This document shows positions 33,771 through 41,601 of a DNA stretch of 64,000 nucleotides, piece by piece. Position 1 is the first letter of the stretch, and every line of letters starts with the position of its first letter. A program made the position numbers and the translations under genes. The stretch is from assembly GCF_014174215.1 (NCBI RefSeq), contig NZ_JABEQL010000005.1, positions 62,001 to 126,000 on the forward strand, in the 5' to 3' direction. The notes beneath the pieces are model-generated. The model was not told where the DNA came from. It saw nothing but the letters and a program-made list of their open reading frames with translations, and did no database searches. The stretch comes from Gluconacetobacter tumulicola (lineage in GTDB: Bacteria; Pseudomonadota; Alphaproteobacteria; Acetobacterales; Acetobacteraceae).

Positions 33771-34211
33771 TCACTTCCTGCGTTTGGATTCTTTCGGCGC
33801 AGCCGGTTCCTGCGCGGCCTGGGGCTTGGACTCTGCCTCCTGCGGCTTTGGGCTGAGGGTCACGGATTCGATGCGGAACGGCAGGATGCCGACGCTGCGC
33901 GCATTGATCTGCCAGGTCTCGCGCGGTTGATCCTCGTTGTCCGTCCAGGGTTCGCGCTCCATGCGGCCGACGACCAGCACGCGCATGCCTTTCTGGTACA
34001 GGTCCTTCCAGTGCTCGGCGTCGCGGTGCCAGACTTCCACCGGCGCCCAGAAGCCGCCCCGATCCTCGAAGGTGCCATCCTTCTTGGGTACGGGGTTGTC
34101 GAAATAGACGTTCAGGCGCAGCAGGCGGCTGGGTTCGTCGTTGCCGTTGGGGAATTCGCGGTACTCCGGTGGCGAGCCGATGTTGCCTTCGCCGGAAAAA
34201 TGCGTGCTCAT
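33771..34211 (-). CDS. ssb: ICE single-stranded DNA-binding protein
   Basis: A 146-residue OB-fold protein: MSTHFSGEGNIGSPPEYREF, RLLRLNVYFDNP, GFWAPVEVWHRDAEHW and VGRMEREPW fit ICE-type SSB proteins, with a Lys/Ala-rich tail ending KESKRRK in place of the canonical SSB acidic tip. It should coat single-stranded DNA during transfer. Start at MSTHFS; an in-frame extension upstream has no similar sequence. Confidence 0.85.
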   Translation of the reverse strand: MSTHFSGEGNIGSPPEYREFPNGNDEPSRLLRLNVYFDNPVPKKDGTFEDRGGFWAPVEVWHRDAEHWKDLYQKGMRVLVVGRMEREPWTDNEDQPRETWQINARSVGILPFRIESVTLSPKPQEAESKPQAAQEPAAPKESKRRK

Positions 34212-34282
34212 GGTGTGATCTCCGTGGTGGTTGAATACCCGTGCCTCGTCGGCGTCGGGAGCGTGCTGGATGCCCGGCGCAA

Positions 34283-34810
34283 TCACCGATCGCGCATTGC
34301 GGCGGGAATGGGCGTGAGTCGGCGCAGGTAGGCGTCGTCCGCCTGGGCCGCCTTGCTGGCGCATTCCTGCGCCTGCCTGCCCAGGGTGTGCAGCAGGCTG
34401 ATCTGCATGTTCAACGTGATGCGCTGCAACTCGATCGCGTGCAGGTCGGCCAGCAGGTTGACGGGCGTGCTGGTGCTGGCGATCAGCTCCCGCCACAGCG
34501 CCACGCCCATGGCCGACCTGTCGTGCCTGCGCCAGCGCAAGAAGACGGTTCCTGCGCCGGTGGTCTGTTGGGCCAGTTCGATGGACAGCAGGTGGAAGGG
34601 GTGCCCGCATGCCTGCTCCAGCACCTGTCGCTGTGCCAGGGCAATCAACTCGTCGCGCATGGCGAAGCACTGGCTGGCCCAGGCCTCGAAGTCCCCTTTA
34701 CCCTTAAAAGGCTTTAAAAGGCCTTTTAGAGAGGCTGCGTGTTCCAGCCGCATGAAGGCACCCTGTTGCAGGCCTCGGAAGTAGCGGGTCGGTTGGTTCG
34801 GATCGCTCAT
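34283..34810 (-). CDS. DUF3158-family ICE protein (possible InrR-like regulator)
   Basis: A 175-residue helical protein, MSDPNQPTRYFRGLQQGAFMR through DDAYLRRLTPIPAAM. It fits the DUF3158 family; the InrR integrase regulator of ICEclc has the same length and a similar place upstream of ssb, so it may be an InrR homologue. It overlaps the TIGR03761-type gene by four bases. Confidence 0.72.
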   Translation of the reverse strand: MSDPNQPTRYFRGLQQGAFMRLEHAASLKGLLKPFKGKGDFEAWASQCFAMRDELIALAQRQVLEQACGHPFHLLSIELAQQTTGAGTVFLRWRRHDRSAMGVALWRELIASTSTPVNLLADLHAIELQRITLNMQISLLHTLGRQAQECASKAAQADDAYLRRLTPIPAAMRDR

Positions 34811-35586
34811 GCCGGCTCGTCCTCGCCGGCTGACGCTTCGGGCGGCTCTGCGGTGGTGGCTTCATCTCCGGGCGGAGGTGCTTCGGCAGGACCGTCGCTG
34901 CGCTGCTGCAGGCCACGGCGCACGATGGGCGGCGCAAACTTCGAGCGGCGAGTGCCTTCCAGCACGTCCTGCGGCAGTTCGCCGTACTTCTCCAGCGCGG
35001 CTCGCGCGGCGGCATTCTTCGACGCGAAATCATCGCGGGTGCAGCCCGAATAGCGGTACTGCTGGGCCAGCGAGAACAGGCTGCGCAGTGAATGTGCGCC
35101 CTCGTTGAGCCAGCGTTCCAAGGTGCTGCGGTCAATGAGCGCGGTGTGATGGGCGAGGATCAGCTTGCGGGCGATGTCGTCGTAGTCGGCCAGAAGATAG
35201 ACCGCGGCAAAGCCGAGCTGCGCGTTGACGAAGAGCGGCAGCTTGACCGGCTGCACGTTGAGGTTTTCGCCCAGGCTAAGCGCTGGCGGCACGCTCGCCA
35301 GCGCCTGGTCCACCTGCTCGCGCAGCGATTGCAGCGTGGCCTTGGTCTGGTCGAGCTTGTCCTCGATGCGCAGCATCCAGAAGTCGCTGTACGGGTCGTC
35401 CTGCTCCGAGCCCCGCCGCATCTTGTTCATCTGGGCGATGTAGCCGTTCAGGCCGACGATGCCCGGTCGCCCCTCGGCGGCGGCGCGGCCGTGCCAGATG
35501 CGGGAAGCGTGGTGGGTGTGCAGGGTCAGCGACATCGCACTGCGCAGGGAGCCGAGATTCAGTTGCAGAGGTTCATTGGTTGCCAT
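34807..35586 (-). CDS. TIGR03761-type ICE protein
   Basis: A 259-residue protein with HTHHASRIWHGRAAAEGRPGI near its start and FVNAQLGFAAVYLLADYDDI mid-length, features of the TIGR03761 ICE family. The C-terminus is an acidic Pro/Ala tail. It lies between the STY4528-type replication gene and the DUF3158 gene; a role in element replication is inferred from context. Confidence 0.85.
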   Translation of the reverse strand: MATNEPLQLNLGSLRSAMSLTLHTHHASRIWHGRAAAEGRPGIVGLNGYIAQMNKMRRGSEQDDPYSDFWMLRIEDKLDQTKATLQSLREQVDQALASVPPALSLGENLNVQPVKLPLFVNAQLGFAAVYLLADYDDIARKLILAHHTALIDRSTLERWLNEGAHSLRSLFSLAQQYRYSGCTRDDFASKNAAARAALEKYGELPQDVLEGTRRSKFAPPIVRRGLQQRSDGPAEAPPPGDEATTAEPPEASAGEDEPA

Positions 35587-35704
35587 GGTGTCCGCTCGTT
35601 GTTGGAAAAGGAGCGGCCAGCTTCGGCAGGAAGCGGAAGGCAGTCAGTCAAGAATCCGAATCCCGGCCGGCCCCGGTTTAGGGCGTGGCGGTTGCATGCG
35701 GCAT

Positions 35705-35727
35705 GAGCTATCCCCTGGGGATAGCTC
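35705..35727. repeat. Palindrome 2
   Basis: Arms GAGCTATCCCC / GGGGATAGCTC with a one-base centre; same core as palindromes 1 and 3. Confidence 0.75.
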
Positions 35728-35836
35728 CATGGAGCGCCAACGAACGCTGCACGCCGGGATCAGGGGGGACAACACCGATGCTGCGGCAGAGGGTCGATCC
35801 CAGGCCTGCGACAGCCTGGCGTTGTGCCCAGCAGCG

Positions 35837-35859
35837 GAACTATCCCCAGGGGATAGCTC
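35837..35859. repeat. Palindrome 3
   Basis: Core CTATCCCC / GGGGATAG with flanking GA/TC pairs and one mismatch, 46 bases after the STY4528-type stop. Confidence 0.7.
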
Positions 35860-35904
35860 TACTGGCGGCCATGGACATCTACTTTCACCGCCTTGCATGA
35901 CGAC

Positions 35905-37137
35905 TCACTTGCTGGCGAGCAGATTGCGTAGCCGCTCGATGTGCTGCTTGGCGACTTCCGGCGGCACTGGCTTACCCTGCGGCTGAGGTGGCGGTGCTGG
36001 TGGTGGCCGCTCGTTTGGCGGGACGGATGCCGATGGCGCGTCTTTCTTGGCCCAGGCATTGAACTCGCCATGGATGGCGCGCTGGATGATGCCGAACAGA
36101 TACCCCGCAGGATTGCGGATGCCATGATTGCTGCATCGCGTGGCCCATTCGTCCAGCACGGCCTGTCTCAGCGCGGCATCGACCTGCTGCAATGCCACCC
36201 TGGCACCTGTCTGCTGCTCTGCCTTCAGTTCCGTGAAGCGCTTGGGCCATTGCAGATCGCCCAGCGCGCGCGCCTGCGCGGTAGTACGTACTTCATTAAT
36301 ACGACTACTACGTACTGTACGGGCCTGCTTCGGATTCCGAAGAGAGGCGTCTGGCGCAGGTTTCGCCCCTGCTTCGGATTCCGAAGACGGGTCATCCGCA
36401 TTCCGAAGAAGGCTCGATGCTCCTTCTTCGGATTCGTGGGCGGCATCCTCCTGTGGATAACTCTCGGCGGCCGTGATGCCTTGGCTGGCGAGGCGTTCTG
36501 CCAGGACCTGCAGCCGCGACGGCAGTGTGCGCCCGGAGAGCAGCGGATCTTCCGCGATCTCCTTGAGGGTGTTCAGGCCGACCATCTGGACGGCCTTGGC
36601 CGAATGGCCAAGGGACTGGCTGACCAGTGCCAGGTAGTCGGCGTCGAGCTGCATGGCCTCGAAGGGCGTCAGCGGTTCGTCGTGCAGAACATAGAGGTTG
36701 CCGAGGATGCGGCCGGTCTTGGGGTCACGCCGTCGCCGCACCAGGCTCAACCATCTGGTGAGGCGCAACAGCGTCAACGCTCGGGCCACGGTTTCATGCG
36801 AGGCCTGCCCGGCGCAGGGCATCGACGCCAGCCATGGTCGAAGCTGCTCATACGTCGGGAAGGCGGTCACGCCATCGTCGTTGAGCATCAGCCGGAACAC
36901 CTGCCAGGCGTTGCGCTCCAGCGGCGTCAGGCGACGGTCGAGGAACAGCCGCCGCGGCACGGTCTCATGCCGGTTGCCGCTGAAGAGGAAGGCATCGCCG
37001 GACGTGGCGGGCGTCGGCGCAGGCATGGGTGCTGGCGCACTGGGGTTGGGCTTGGGCACGAGGTCTTTCAAGGCGGCGTCGAACAGGTCAGCAAGTGCGA
37101 CGGGGCCACGGCGTGGTGCGGTGTCGTCCACGGCCAT
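35905..37137 (-). CDS. STY4528-type ICE replication protein
   Basis: A 410-residue protein. The stretches FLFSGNRHETVPRRLFLDRR, TPLERNAWQVFRLMLNDDG, and the HTH-like RALTLLRLTRWLSLVRRRRD match the STY4528 family of island replication proteins. The middle third is Ser/Glu/Ala rich and encoded by DNA with repeated CTTCGGATTCCGAAG motifs and TACGTA palindromes (36286-36440). Probably a DNA-binding initiator for ICE replication; not experimentally established to my knowledge. Confidence 0.82.
   Translation of the reverse strand: MAVDDTAPRRGPVALADLFDAALKDLVPKPNPSAPAPMPAPTPATSGDAFLFSGNRHETVPRRLFLDRRLTPLERNAWQVFRLMLNDDGVTAFPTYEQLRPWLASMPCAGQASHETVARALTLLRLTRWLSLVRRRRDPKTGRILGNLYVLHDEPLTPFEAMQLDADYLALVSQSLGHSAKAVQMVGLNTLKEIAEDPLLSGRTLPSRLQVLAERLASQGITAAESYPQEDAAHESEEGASSLLRNADDPSSESEAGAKPAPDASLRNPKQARTVRSSRINEVRTTAQARALGDLQWPKRFTELKAEQQTGARVALQQVDAALRQAVLDEWATRCSNHGIRNPAGYLFGIIQRAIHGEFNAWAKKDAPSASVPPNERPPPAPPPQPQGKPVPPEVAKQHIERLRNLLASK
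36288..36434. repeat. Repeat cluster inside the replication gene
   Basis: Two exact CTTCGGATTCCGAAG palindromes (36327-36341 and 36371-36385), two partial copies (36399-36407, 36425-36434), and an AGTACGTACT palindrome with a second TACGTACT nearby (about 36288-36315). All are within coding sequence, so they may reflect codon constraints or a binding or origin region. Confidence 0.5.
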
Positions 37138-37140
37138 GGC

Positions 37141-37701
37141 TCAACCCAATCCCTGATCGACCCAGCTTTTGATCGAGGCCCAGACCACCGACAGAGGCAG
37201 CGACATGCCTTCGGCCAAGTCCATGGTGGCGTCGAGGATGGAGGTTTCGTCTTCGAGATCGACATTCCTGCTGCCGGTCACGGCCTTCCATTGCCGCCAC
37301 AGCTCCGTGTCCTGTTTCTCGTCCAGCACAGGGTGGCGGCCCTTGCGCTTCGGCAGGCCGAGGATTTCGCGGCGAAGGGCCACCTCCTGGTGGGTCAGGC
37401 CATAGAACCGGCTGACCATCTCGGTGCTCGCGCCCAGCCTGAGCATGCGATCGACCGTGGCGATTTCCTTCTCCACATCCTGCGCCTGCTTGAGCAGTCG
37501 CCGGAGCACTTCGCGGTTGACCGTCACCGAGCACCAGGAGACGTTAGCGTTGGCGAGCACGCTGATCAGCGCGGGATGCTTGAGGGCGTCCAGTTCTTCC
37601 TCGCCAAACCCCATCAGTTTGCACCGGCGCAGTTGCCCATTGCGCAGGTCATAGAGGGCCTGGGCGATGACGGCCTGGTTGAGTGGGTGTGGTGCGGACA
37701 T
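37141..37701 (-). CDS. DUF2857-family ICE protein
   Basis: A 186-residue protein with a probable helix-turn-helix (STEMVSRFYGLTHQEVALRR, about 87-106) and a basic segment GLPKRKGRHPVLDEKQ. It matches the DUF2857 family located between parB and the STY4528-type gene. Likely a DNA-binding regulator; it is four bases from the downstream gene. Confidence 0.82.
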   Translation of the reverse strand: MSAPHPLNQAVIAQALYDLRNGQLRRCKLMGFGEEELDALKHPALISVLANANVSWCSVTVNREVLRRLLKQAQDVEKEIATVDRMLRLGASTEMVSRFYGLTHQEVALRREILGLPKRKGRHPVLDEKQDTELWRQWKAVTGSRNVDLEDETSILDATMDLAEGMSLPLSVVWASIKSWVDQGLG

Positions 37702-37716
37702 GCTGGCCTCCCTCGC

Positions 37717-39375
37717 TCACATTCCAAGGCCCGCAGCGCCGGCTTCAAGGTCGAGCAGGCGCCGGGCCAGCCGCAGCAGCCGGAACAGCTTGACCAGCGA
37801 GGTATCGCTCAATCGCTGGGCCGCATCACCCTGGCCGTGCAGCAGCGCCGGCAGTTCGATGACGATTTGCCCGTCGTGCAGGCCGACGTCGGCGGGCCGC
37901 TGACCGGCCAGGCACGCCAACAACGCGAGGACGGCACGGCCCAGTGGCGCTGGGTTCTGGGTGCCGGCCCGGCAGGCGAAACCGATACCCTCTGCACGGT
38001 CATCAATGCACTCGTCCAAATCTGCCTCGCCCGCGATTTCGCGGGCGAACTGTGCGATGTGGATGCGCAAGCGCTCGGCTGTGTCCAGGCCGGGATCGAT
38101 GTACCAGACATCGGAGATCGGATAGAGCCCGCCAGCCTGTACGGGGATGGACTGCAAGACGCTCGCCGAGAAGTCGGGCGGCAGCGCATCACCCAACTGG
38201 TCGGCGACCATGCGCTGAATGGACTGGAGCCGTTCGGTCGTCGATGCCGGCGAGACGATGTGCTCCCGAAGCAGATCGCCACCCGCCGCAGGGTTGGCCG
38301 GACTTGCCTGGCTGGCATCCGTGCCGCTCTCGCGCGTCGAGGGCGTTGCCGCAGGTCGGCCTGCAGGCGGCGCTGCGGATGCAGCGCCTGCGATGGGTGG
38401 CGCAGTGTTTGCAGGTGGGCGCGCGCTGGTTCCCGGCTCCGGCAACGCGGGCGGCGTCGAGGGCGGCGTTGGGTCGCTGACCAAGGCGCGCTGCCGGCTC
38501 TCGGATTCGGTCATGTCCAGGGCGAGCACGTCGTAATCGACACCCAGCATCTCGGCCATGTGGCCGATCAGCTCGTCCTGTACACGCTGCGCGGAGAACT
38601 CGTCGGCCTGGACGTCGAATTGCGACAGCACTTCCTGGAAAAATTCGTCGAAGTCCTGAACCAGTGGGCGGCCCTTGGCGTAGCGCTCCCACGCGAGCAT
38701 GCAGGCTTTGCGCATGACCGACAGGCGTTCGACCTGATGGCGACCGAGACCGCCATAGAGCACGGTGGGGATCGCGGGCAGGAGATACTGCACCGCGTCG
38801 TTCATGCGGCTGATATGCGACTGTTGTACCGGGAAGCCATCGGCGGCGAGGCGGCGGGCTAGCTCGGACTGGCTCAAGGCAGTGCCGCTTTCTTGCTCGT
38901 AGAACTCGCGTGCCTTCTCGACGCCGAGGGCGCGCTCGATGAACGTGAGGCCCCCGCGCAATTCGTTCTCGGCCAGGTGGCCGGTCAGCATGACGACTTC
39001 GCCGCGGCTGGGCCACGGCCGGAACAGGCACGATATACGGAAGAACTGCTCGTCCTTGGTCTCCGACCATAGTTCGCGCAGGATCGCCAGCCGCGTATTG
39101 CCGCCGTTGCGGATGATGTAGTGGTCCTCACCTGGTCGGCGAGTGATGGCCGGCGCCGCGTCCAGACCGCGCTCGCGAATGGATGCCATGATTTCCTCGT
39201 AGGCAGGGTTGCGTTTTTTCCTGGGATCGTGGTCGTAAGGGCGCAACTGATCTAGGGTCACGACCATGGGTGTGTCGGCGATCGGGTCGCTCAAGGTCGA
39301 GGCTGACGGGCCGCTGCGCTCGAACCCGGCCGCGAGCAGCTTGCCAGCCATCTGCTGGGAGGTGATCTCAGCCAT
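37717..39375 (-). CDS. parB: ParB-family partition protein (PFGI-1 type)
   Basis: A 552-residue ParB: the N-terminal ParB/Srx domain (YDHDPRKKRNPAYEEI ... IRNGGNTRLAILREL) is followed by a DNA-binding helix-turn-helix (LSQSELARRLAADGFPVQQS) and a long C-terminal extension with an Ala/Pro linker. It works with the adjacent ParA. Start at MAEITSQQ overlaps the shi stop by eight bases. Confidence 0.88.
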   Translation of the reverse strand: MAEITSQQMAGKLLAAGFERSGPSASTLSDPIADTPMVVTLDQLRPYDHDPRKKRNPAYEEIMASIRERGLDAAPAITRRPGEDHYIIRNGGNTRLAILRELWSETKDEQFFRISCLFRPWPSRGEVVMLTGHLAENELRGGLTFIERALGVEKAREFYEQESGTALSQSELARRLAADGFPVQQSHISRMNDAVQYLLPAIPTVLYGGLGRHQVERLSVMRKACMLAWERYAKGRPLVQDFDEFFQEVLSQFDVQADEFSAQRVQDELIGHMAEMLGVDYDVLALDMTESESRQRALVSDPTPPSTPPALPEPGTSARPPANTAPPIAGAASAAPPAGRPAATPSTRESGTDASQASPANPAAGGDLLREHIVSPASTTERLQSIQRMVADQLGDALPPDFSASVLQSIPVQAGGLYPISDVWYIDPGLDTAERLRIHIAQFAREIAGEADLDECIDDRAEGIGFACRAGTQNPAPLGRAVLALLACLAGQRPADVGLHDGQIVIELPALLHGQGDAAQRLSDTSLVKLFRLLRLARRLLDLEAGAAGLGM

Positions 39376-39616
39376 GGCCGCCTCCCTGCGCTTGGTATCG
39401 GGCCTCGCGCTCGGCGCGGCGGATTTGCGCACGGGCATTCAGGGTCGCCCGATGGTCGCTGGCCGTCGAGCTGGTGTAGATCGCGGCGCAGCCAGGCTTG
39501 GTGAACTTGAGGTGGCCGCCAGGCGTGCGTTTGACGTGCCAACCTTCGCCAACCGCGAACTCGATCAGGGCGCGAAGCCGCTTGTGGCCTCGGGCAAGCT
39601 CATGTGCGTTCGCCAT
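39368..39616 (-). CDS. shi: Shi-like small protein between parA and parB
   Basis: An 82-residue basic protein, MANAHELARGHKRLRALIEF ... GWHVKRTPGGHLKFTKPG. The GGHLKFTKPG turn resembles HicA-type dsRBD-fold proteins. In ICEclc the gene in this place (shi) acts with parA to arrest division of donor cells; homology is inferred from position and size. It overlaps parA by 17 bases and parB by eight. Confidence 0.7.
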   Translation of the reverse strand: MANAHELARGHKRLRALIEFAVGEGWHVKRTPGGHLKFTKPGCAAIYTSSTASDHRATLNARAQIRRAEREARYQAQGGGHG

Positions 39617-40475
39617 GGGACCTCCCGGCATCAAGAGGGTGTGGCGGACGGCCGGACACCATGGCAAATCGGTGCCGCCATTGCGGAAATAGTTCGTCTG
39701 CGAGGCCGCGCATGGTGTCGAGCGCGGCGGGGGCGACTCTGCCCGGCGGCTGGCGGTATTCGACCCGATGCACCGGCAGTCCGCGCGTAGCTGCACGCGG
39801 ATACGCCTCGATGGCCGGCACGTCGGTGGCCAGCACGCGGATGCCGGCGTGATTCTGGAAAAGATCGCGCAGGGCCTGCTGGATCAGCCGTGCATTGGCG
39901 GACACAGGATGGACGCGATTGATGAGCAGATGCAGAGGTGGAGGCTCGATGCCCAGGTGCCGATATGGCGCAATGTCTTCGAGCAACTGCATGGTGCCGC
40001 GCCGCAGCTCGCGCGCCGCAAGGATTTCCGGGGTCACGGGCGACAGCGCGAGGTTGGAGGCGAGCACCGCCATCTCCAGCAGCACCGAGCGCGCACCTTG
40101 GGTGTCGATCAGCACCAGGTCATAGAGGGGCGCCAGGACCGGCAAGAGATGGCGCAACCGCAAGCGCCCATCCGGCGCGTGCAGCAGCAAGGTGTTCAGC
40201 TCGCCTCGGTGGTCGTTGGAGAGCACCAAGTCCAGGCCCGCGATGATCGTGCGGGACACAAGCAGCCCGAGGTCGCGCTCGTTGAAGGCCAGCAACTCGT
40301 AGATGCCACCAGGTGCGCGGTGGCCTAGCTCGTAGTACGAGGACAGGGTGGGCTGCACGTCGAGGTCGAGCAGCAGCACACGCAGCCCCGCGTCCGCGGC
40401 AAGTCCGCCGAGGTTCGCGGCCGTGGTGGTCTTGCCGACGCCACCTTTAGTTGAAATGATGGATACGACCTGCAT
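39600..40475 (-). CDS. parA: ParA-family ATPase
   Basis: A 291-residue deviant-Walker ATPase with KGGVGKTTT (10-18), LLDLDVQPTLS and VLIDTQGARS. The C-terminal tail (residues about 270-291) is encoded by DNA overlapping shi. Together with ParB it should stabilise the excised element; with Shi it may affect host division as described for ICEclc. Confidence 0.92.
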   Translation of the reverse strand: MQVVSIISTKGGVGKTTTAANLGGLAADAGLRVLLLDLDVQPTLSSYYELGHRAPGGIYELLAFNERDLGLLVSRTIIAGLDLVLSNDHRGELNTLLLHAPDGRLRLRHLLPVLAPLYDLVLIDTQGARSVLLEMAVLASNLALSPVTPEILAARELRRGTMQLLEDIAPYRHLGIEPPPLHLLINRVHPVSANARLIQQALRDLFQNHAGIRVLATDVPAIEAYPRAATRGLPVHRVEYRQPPGRVAPAALDTMRGLADELFPQWRHRFAMVSGRPPHPLDAGRSHGERT

Positions 40476-40517
40476 GGCGTTCTCCGTGTGAGGATGGGAA
40501 GTCCGCTGGAGAACGGG

Positions 40518-40730
40518 TCAGACCCGGTTGTTGACGCGCTCGGCGATCCACTGATCGATCTCGATGGAGTCCCAGCCGACCGCGCGCACGCCCAGGCGCA
40601 GCGCCTTCGGGAACAGGCCTTTGCGCATCAGGTTGTAGATGTGGGCGCGTTTGAAACCCGACTTGGTTTCGACTTCATCAAGCCGCAGGATGCGGCGCTC
40701 GCTTGCGGGCAGTGCAGGTGTTTGCGACAT
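40518..40730 (-). CDS. alpA: AlpA-family HTH regulator
   Basis: A 70-residue winged-helix protein: RILRLDEVETKSGFKRAHIY, then LMRKGLFPKALRLG and WDSIEIDQWIAERV match AlpA. AlpA-like proteins regulate ICE excision and core genes, and alpA heads this operon in ICEclc-class elements. Start at MSQTPAL behind AGGAG; the longer frame lacks a Shine-Dalgarno. A TGCAATC/GATTGCA inverted repeat is about 80 bases upstream. Confidence 0.85.
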   Translation of the reverse strand: MSQTPALPASERRILRLDEVETKSGFKRAHIYNLMRKGLFPKALRLGVRAVGWDSIEIDQWIAERVNNRV

Positions 40731-40802
40731 GGCGGTCACTCCTGAACGCTCAGTGGCGTTTGTTGGCGTGCCCTCCATTCAATAGACATGGATGCGAAAA
40801 GA

Positions 40803-40832
40803 CATTGCAAATGCAATCTCCGCGATTGCACA
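40803..40832. promoter_or_regulatory. Inverted repeat upstream of alpA
   Basis: TGCAATC-TCCGC-GATTGCA (40812-40830), with a further TGCAAATGCA just before. Located between alpA and the preceding gene, it could be an operator for AlpA or another ICE regulator. Confidence 0.45.
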
Positions 40833-40848
40833 TACAAGGTGGAAAACC

Positions 40849-41601
40849 TCAGACTGCTGCGCTACGCAGCCGGCGTCTGGCCGTGGCGAACTTGCCGTTT
40901 AGCGTCCGCTCCGCGATCCCCATGGCGCCGCTGTGATGTGCGACCAACGCGCTGACCACCGCCTCCTGCGTCTTGAAGCTGGAGTACGGAACGCCGGAAG
41001 GCGACTGGCCGAGCATCAGGTCCAGCATGCTGCCGATGATGTTCAAGTAGGTGGCTTCGGCGCGATCACTGATCAGGCACTGTGCGCCAGCAGAGGGCGC
41101 CATCTGCTTGAGAAGCGCTCCGTGCTTTTCCTGCAACTCATGCAGTTGGCGTTTGTACTGGTCCAAGGTGGACTTCAGGGCCAGGCGCTCGACTAGCATC
41201 GCCTGCCCAGTTTCCATCGAGATGAAGGGATGGGCGATGCGCTCGCTCCGGGAGAAGAGGAAGCACGGTCGTTGCTCGGGATAGTGCTGGCGCATCCAGC
41301 GCTTCAGATCGACGTGGCGCACCGTCAGATCAGGGGAGTCGATCAGCGCGGAATCGCGCGTCGTGATGCCGTTCCGTCCAAAGGGCAGTTCTCCATTGAG
41401 GATGCCGTCGAAGATACGTTCGGTGCAAAGCCGCAGCTCGTCACAACGTGGACAGTCCAACGACTGCGGCAGGCGCCTTGGCGACGAAATCGAAGCCAGG
41501 ATCACCTGCTCGTATCGCAGCAGCCCGGCCCAGCGGATGGACGCTTCGATCGGGCGATAGAACACCTTTGATGTTGGTGCATCATTCTTGTTCTCGTGCA
41601 T
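40849..41601 (-). CDS. Hypothetical ICE-end protein
   Basis: A 250-residue protein, last minus-strand gene of element 1. It has cysteine pairs (LDCPRCDELRLCTERIF, about 49-65) that could bind metal, a helical middle (LALKSTLDQYKRQLHELQEK) and a basic C-terminus (LNGKFATARRRLRS). Similar proteins occur beside alpA in ICEclc-class elements; function unknown. GGAG precedes the ATG. Confidence 0.78.
   Translation of the reverse strand: MHENKNDAPTSKVFYRPIEASIRWAGLLRYEQVILASISSPRRLPQSLDCPRCDELRLCTERIFDGILNGELPFGRNGITTRDSALIDSPDLTVRHVDLKRWMRQHYPEQRPCFLFSRSERIAHPFISMETGQAMLVERLALKSTLDQYKRQLHELQEKHGALLKQMAPSAGAQCLISDRAEATYLNIIGSMLDLMLGQSPSGVPYSSFKTQEAVVSALVAHHSGAMGIAERTLNGKFATARRRLRSAAV

Larger units (their letters stand above)
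35587..35904 (-). other. Non-coding interval with two palindromes
   Basis: The 318 bases between the STY4528-type gene and the TIGR03761-type gene contain no convincing gene. Palindromes 2 and 3 lie at 35705-35727 and 35837-35859. Nothing else stands out. Confidence 0.6.

Noticed and set aside
39368-39616. Calling the small parA-parB gene a HicA toxin
   Set aside because: The GGHLKF turn is similar, but there is no HicB partner and the position is that of Shi.
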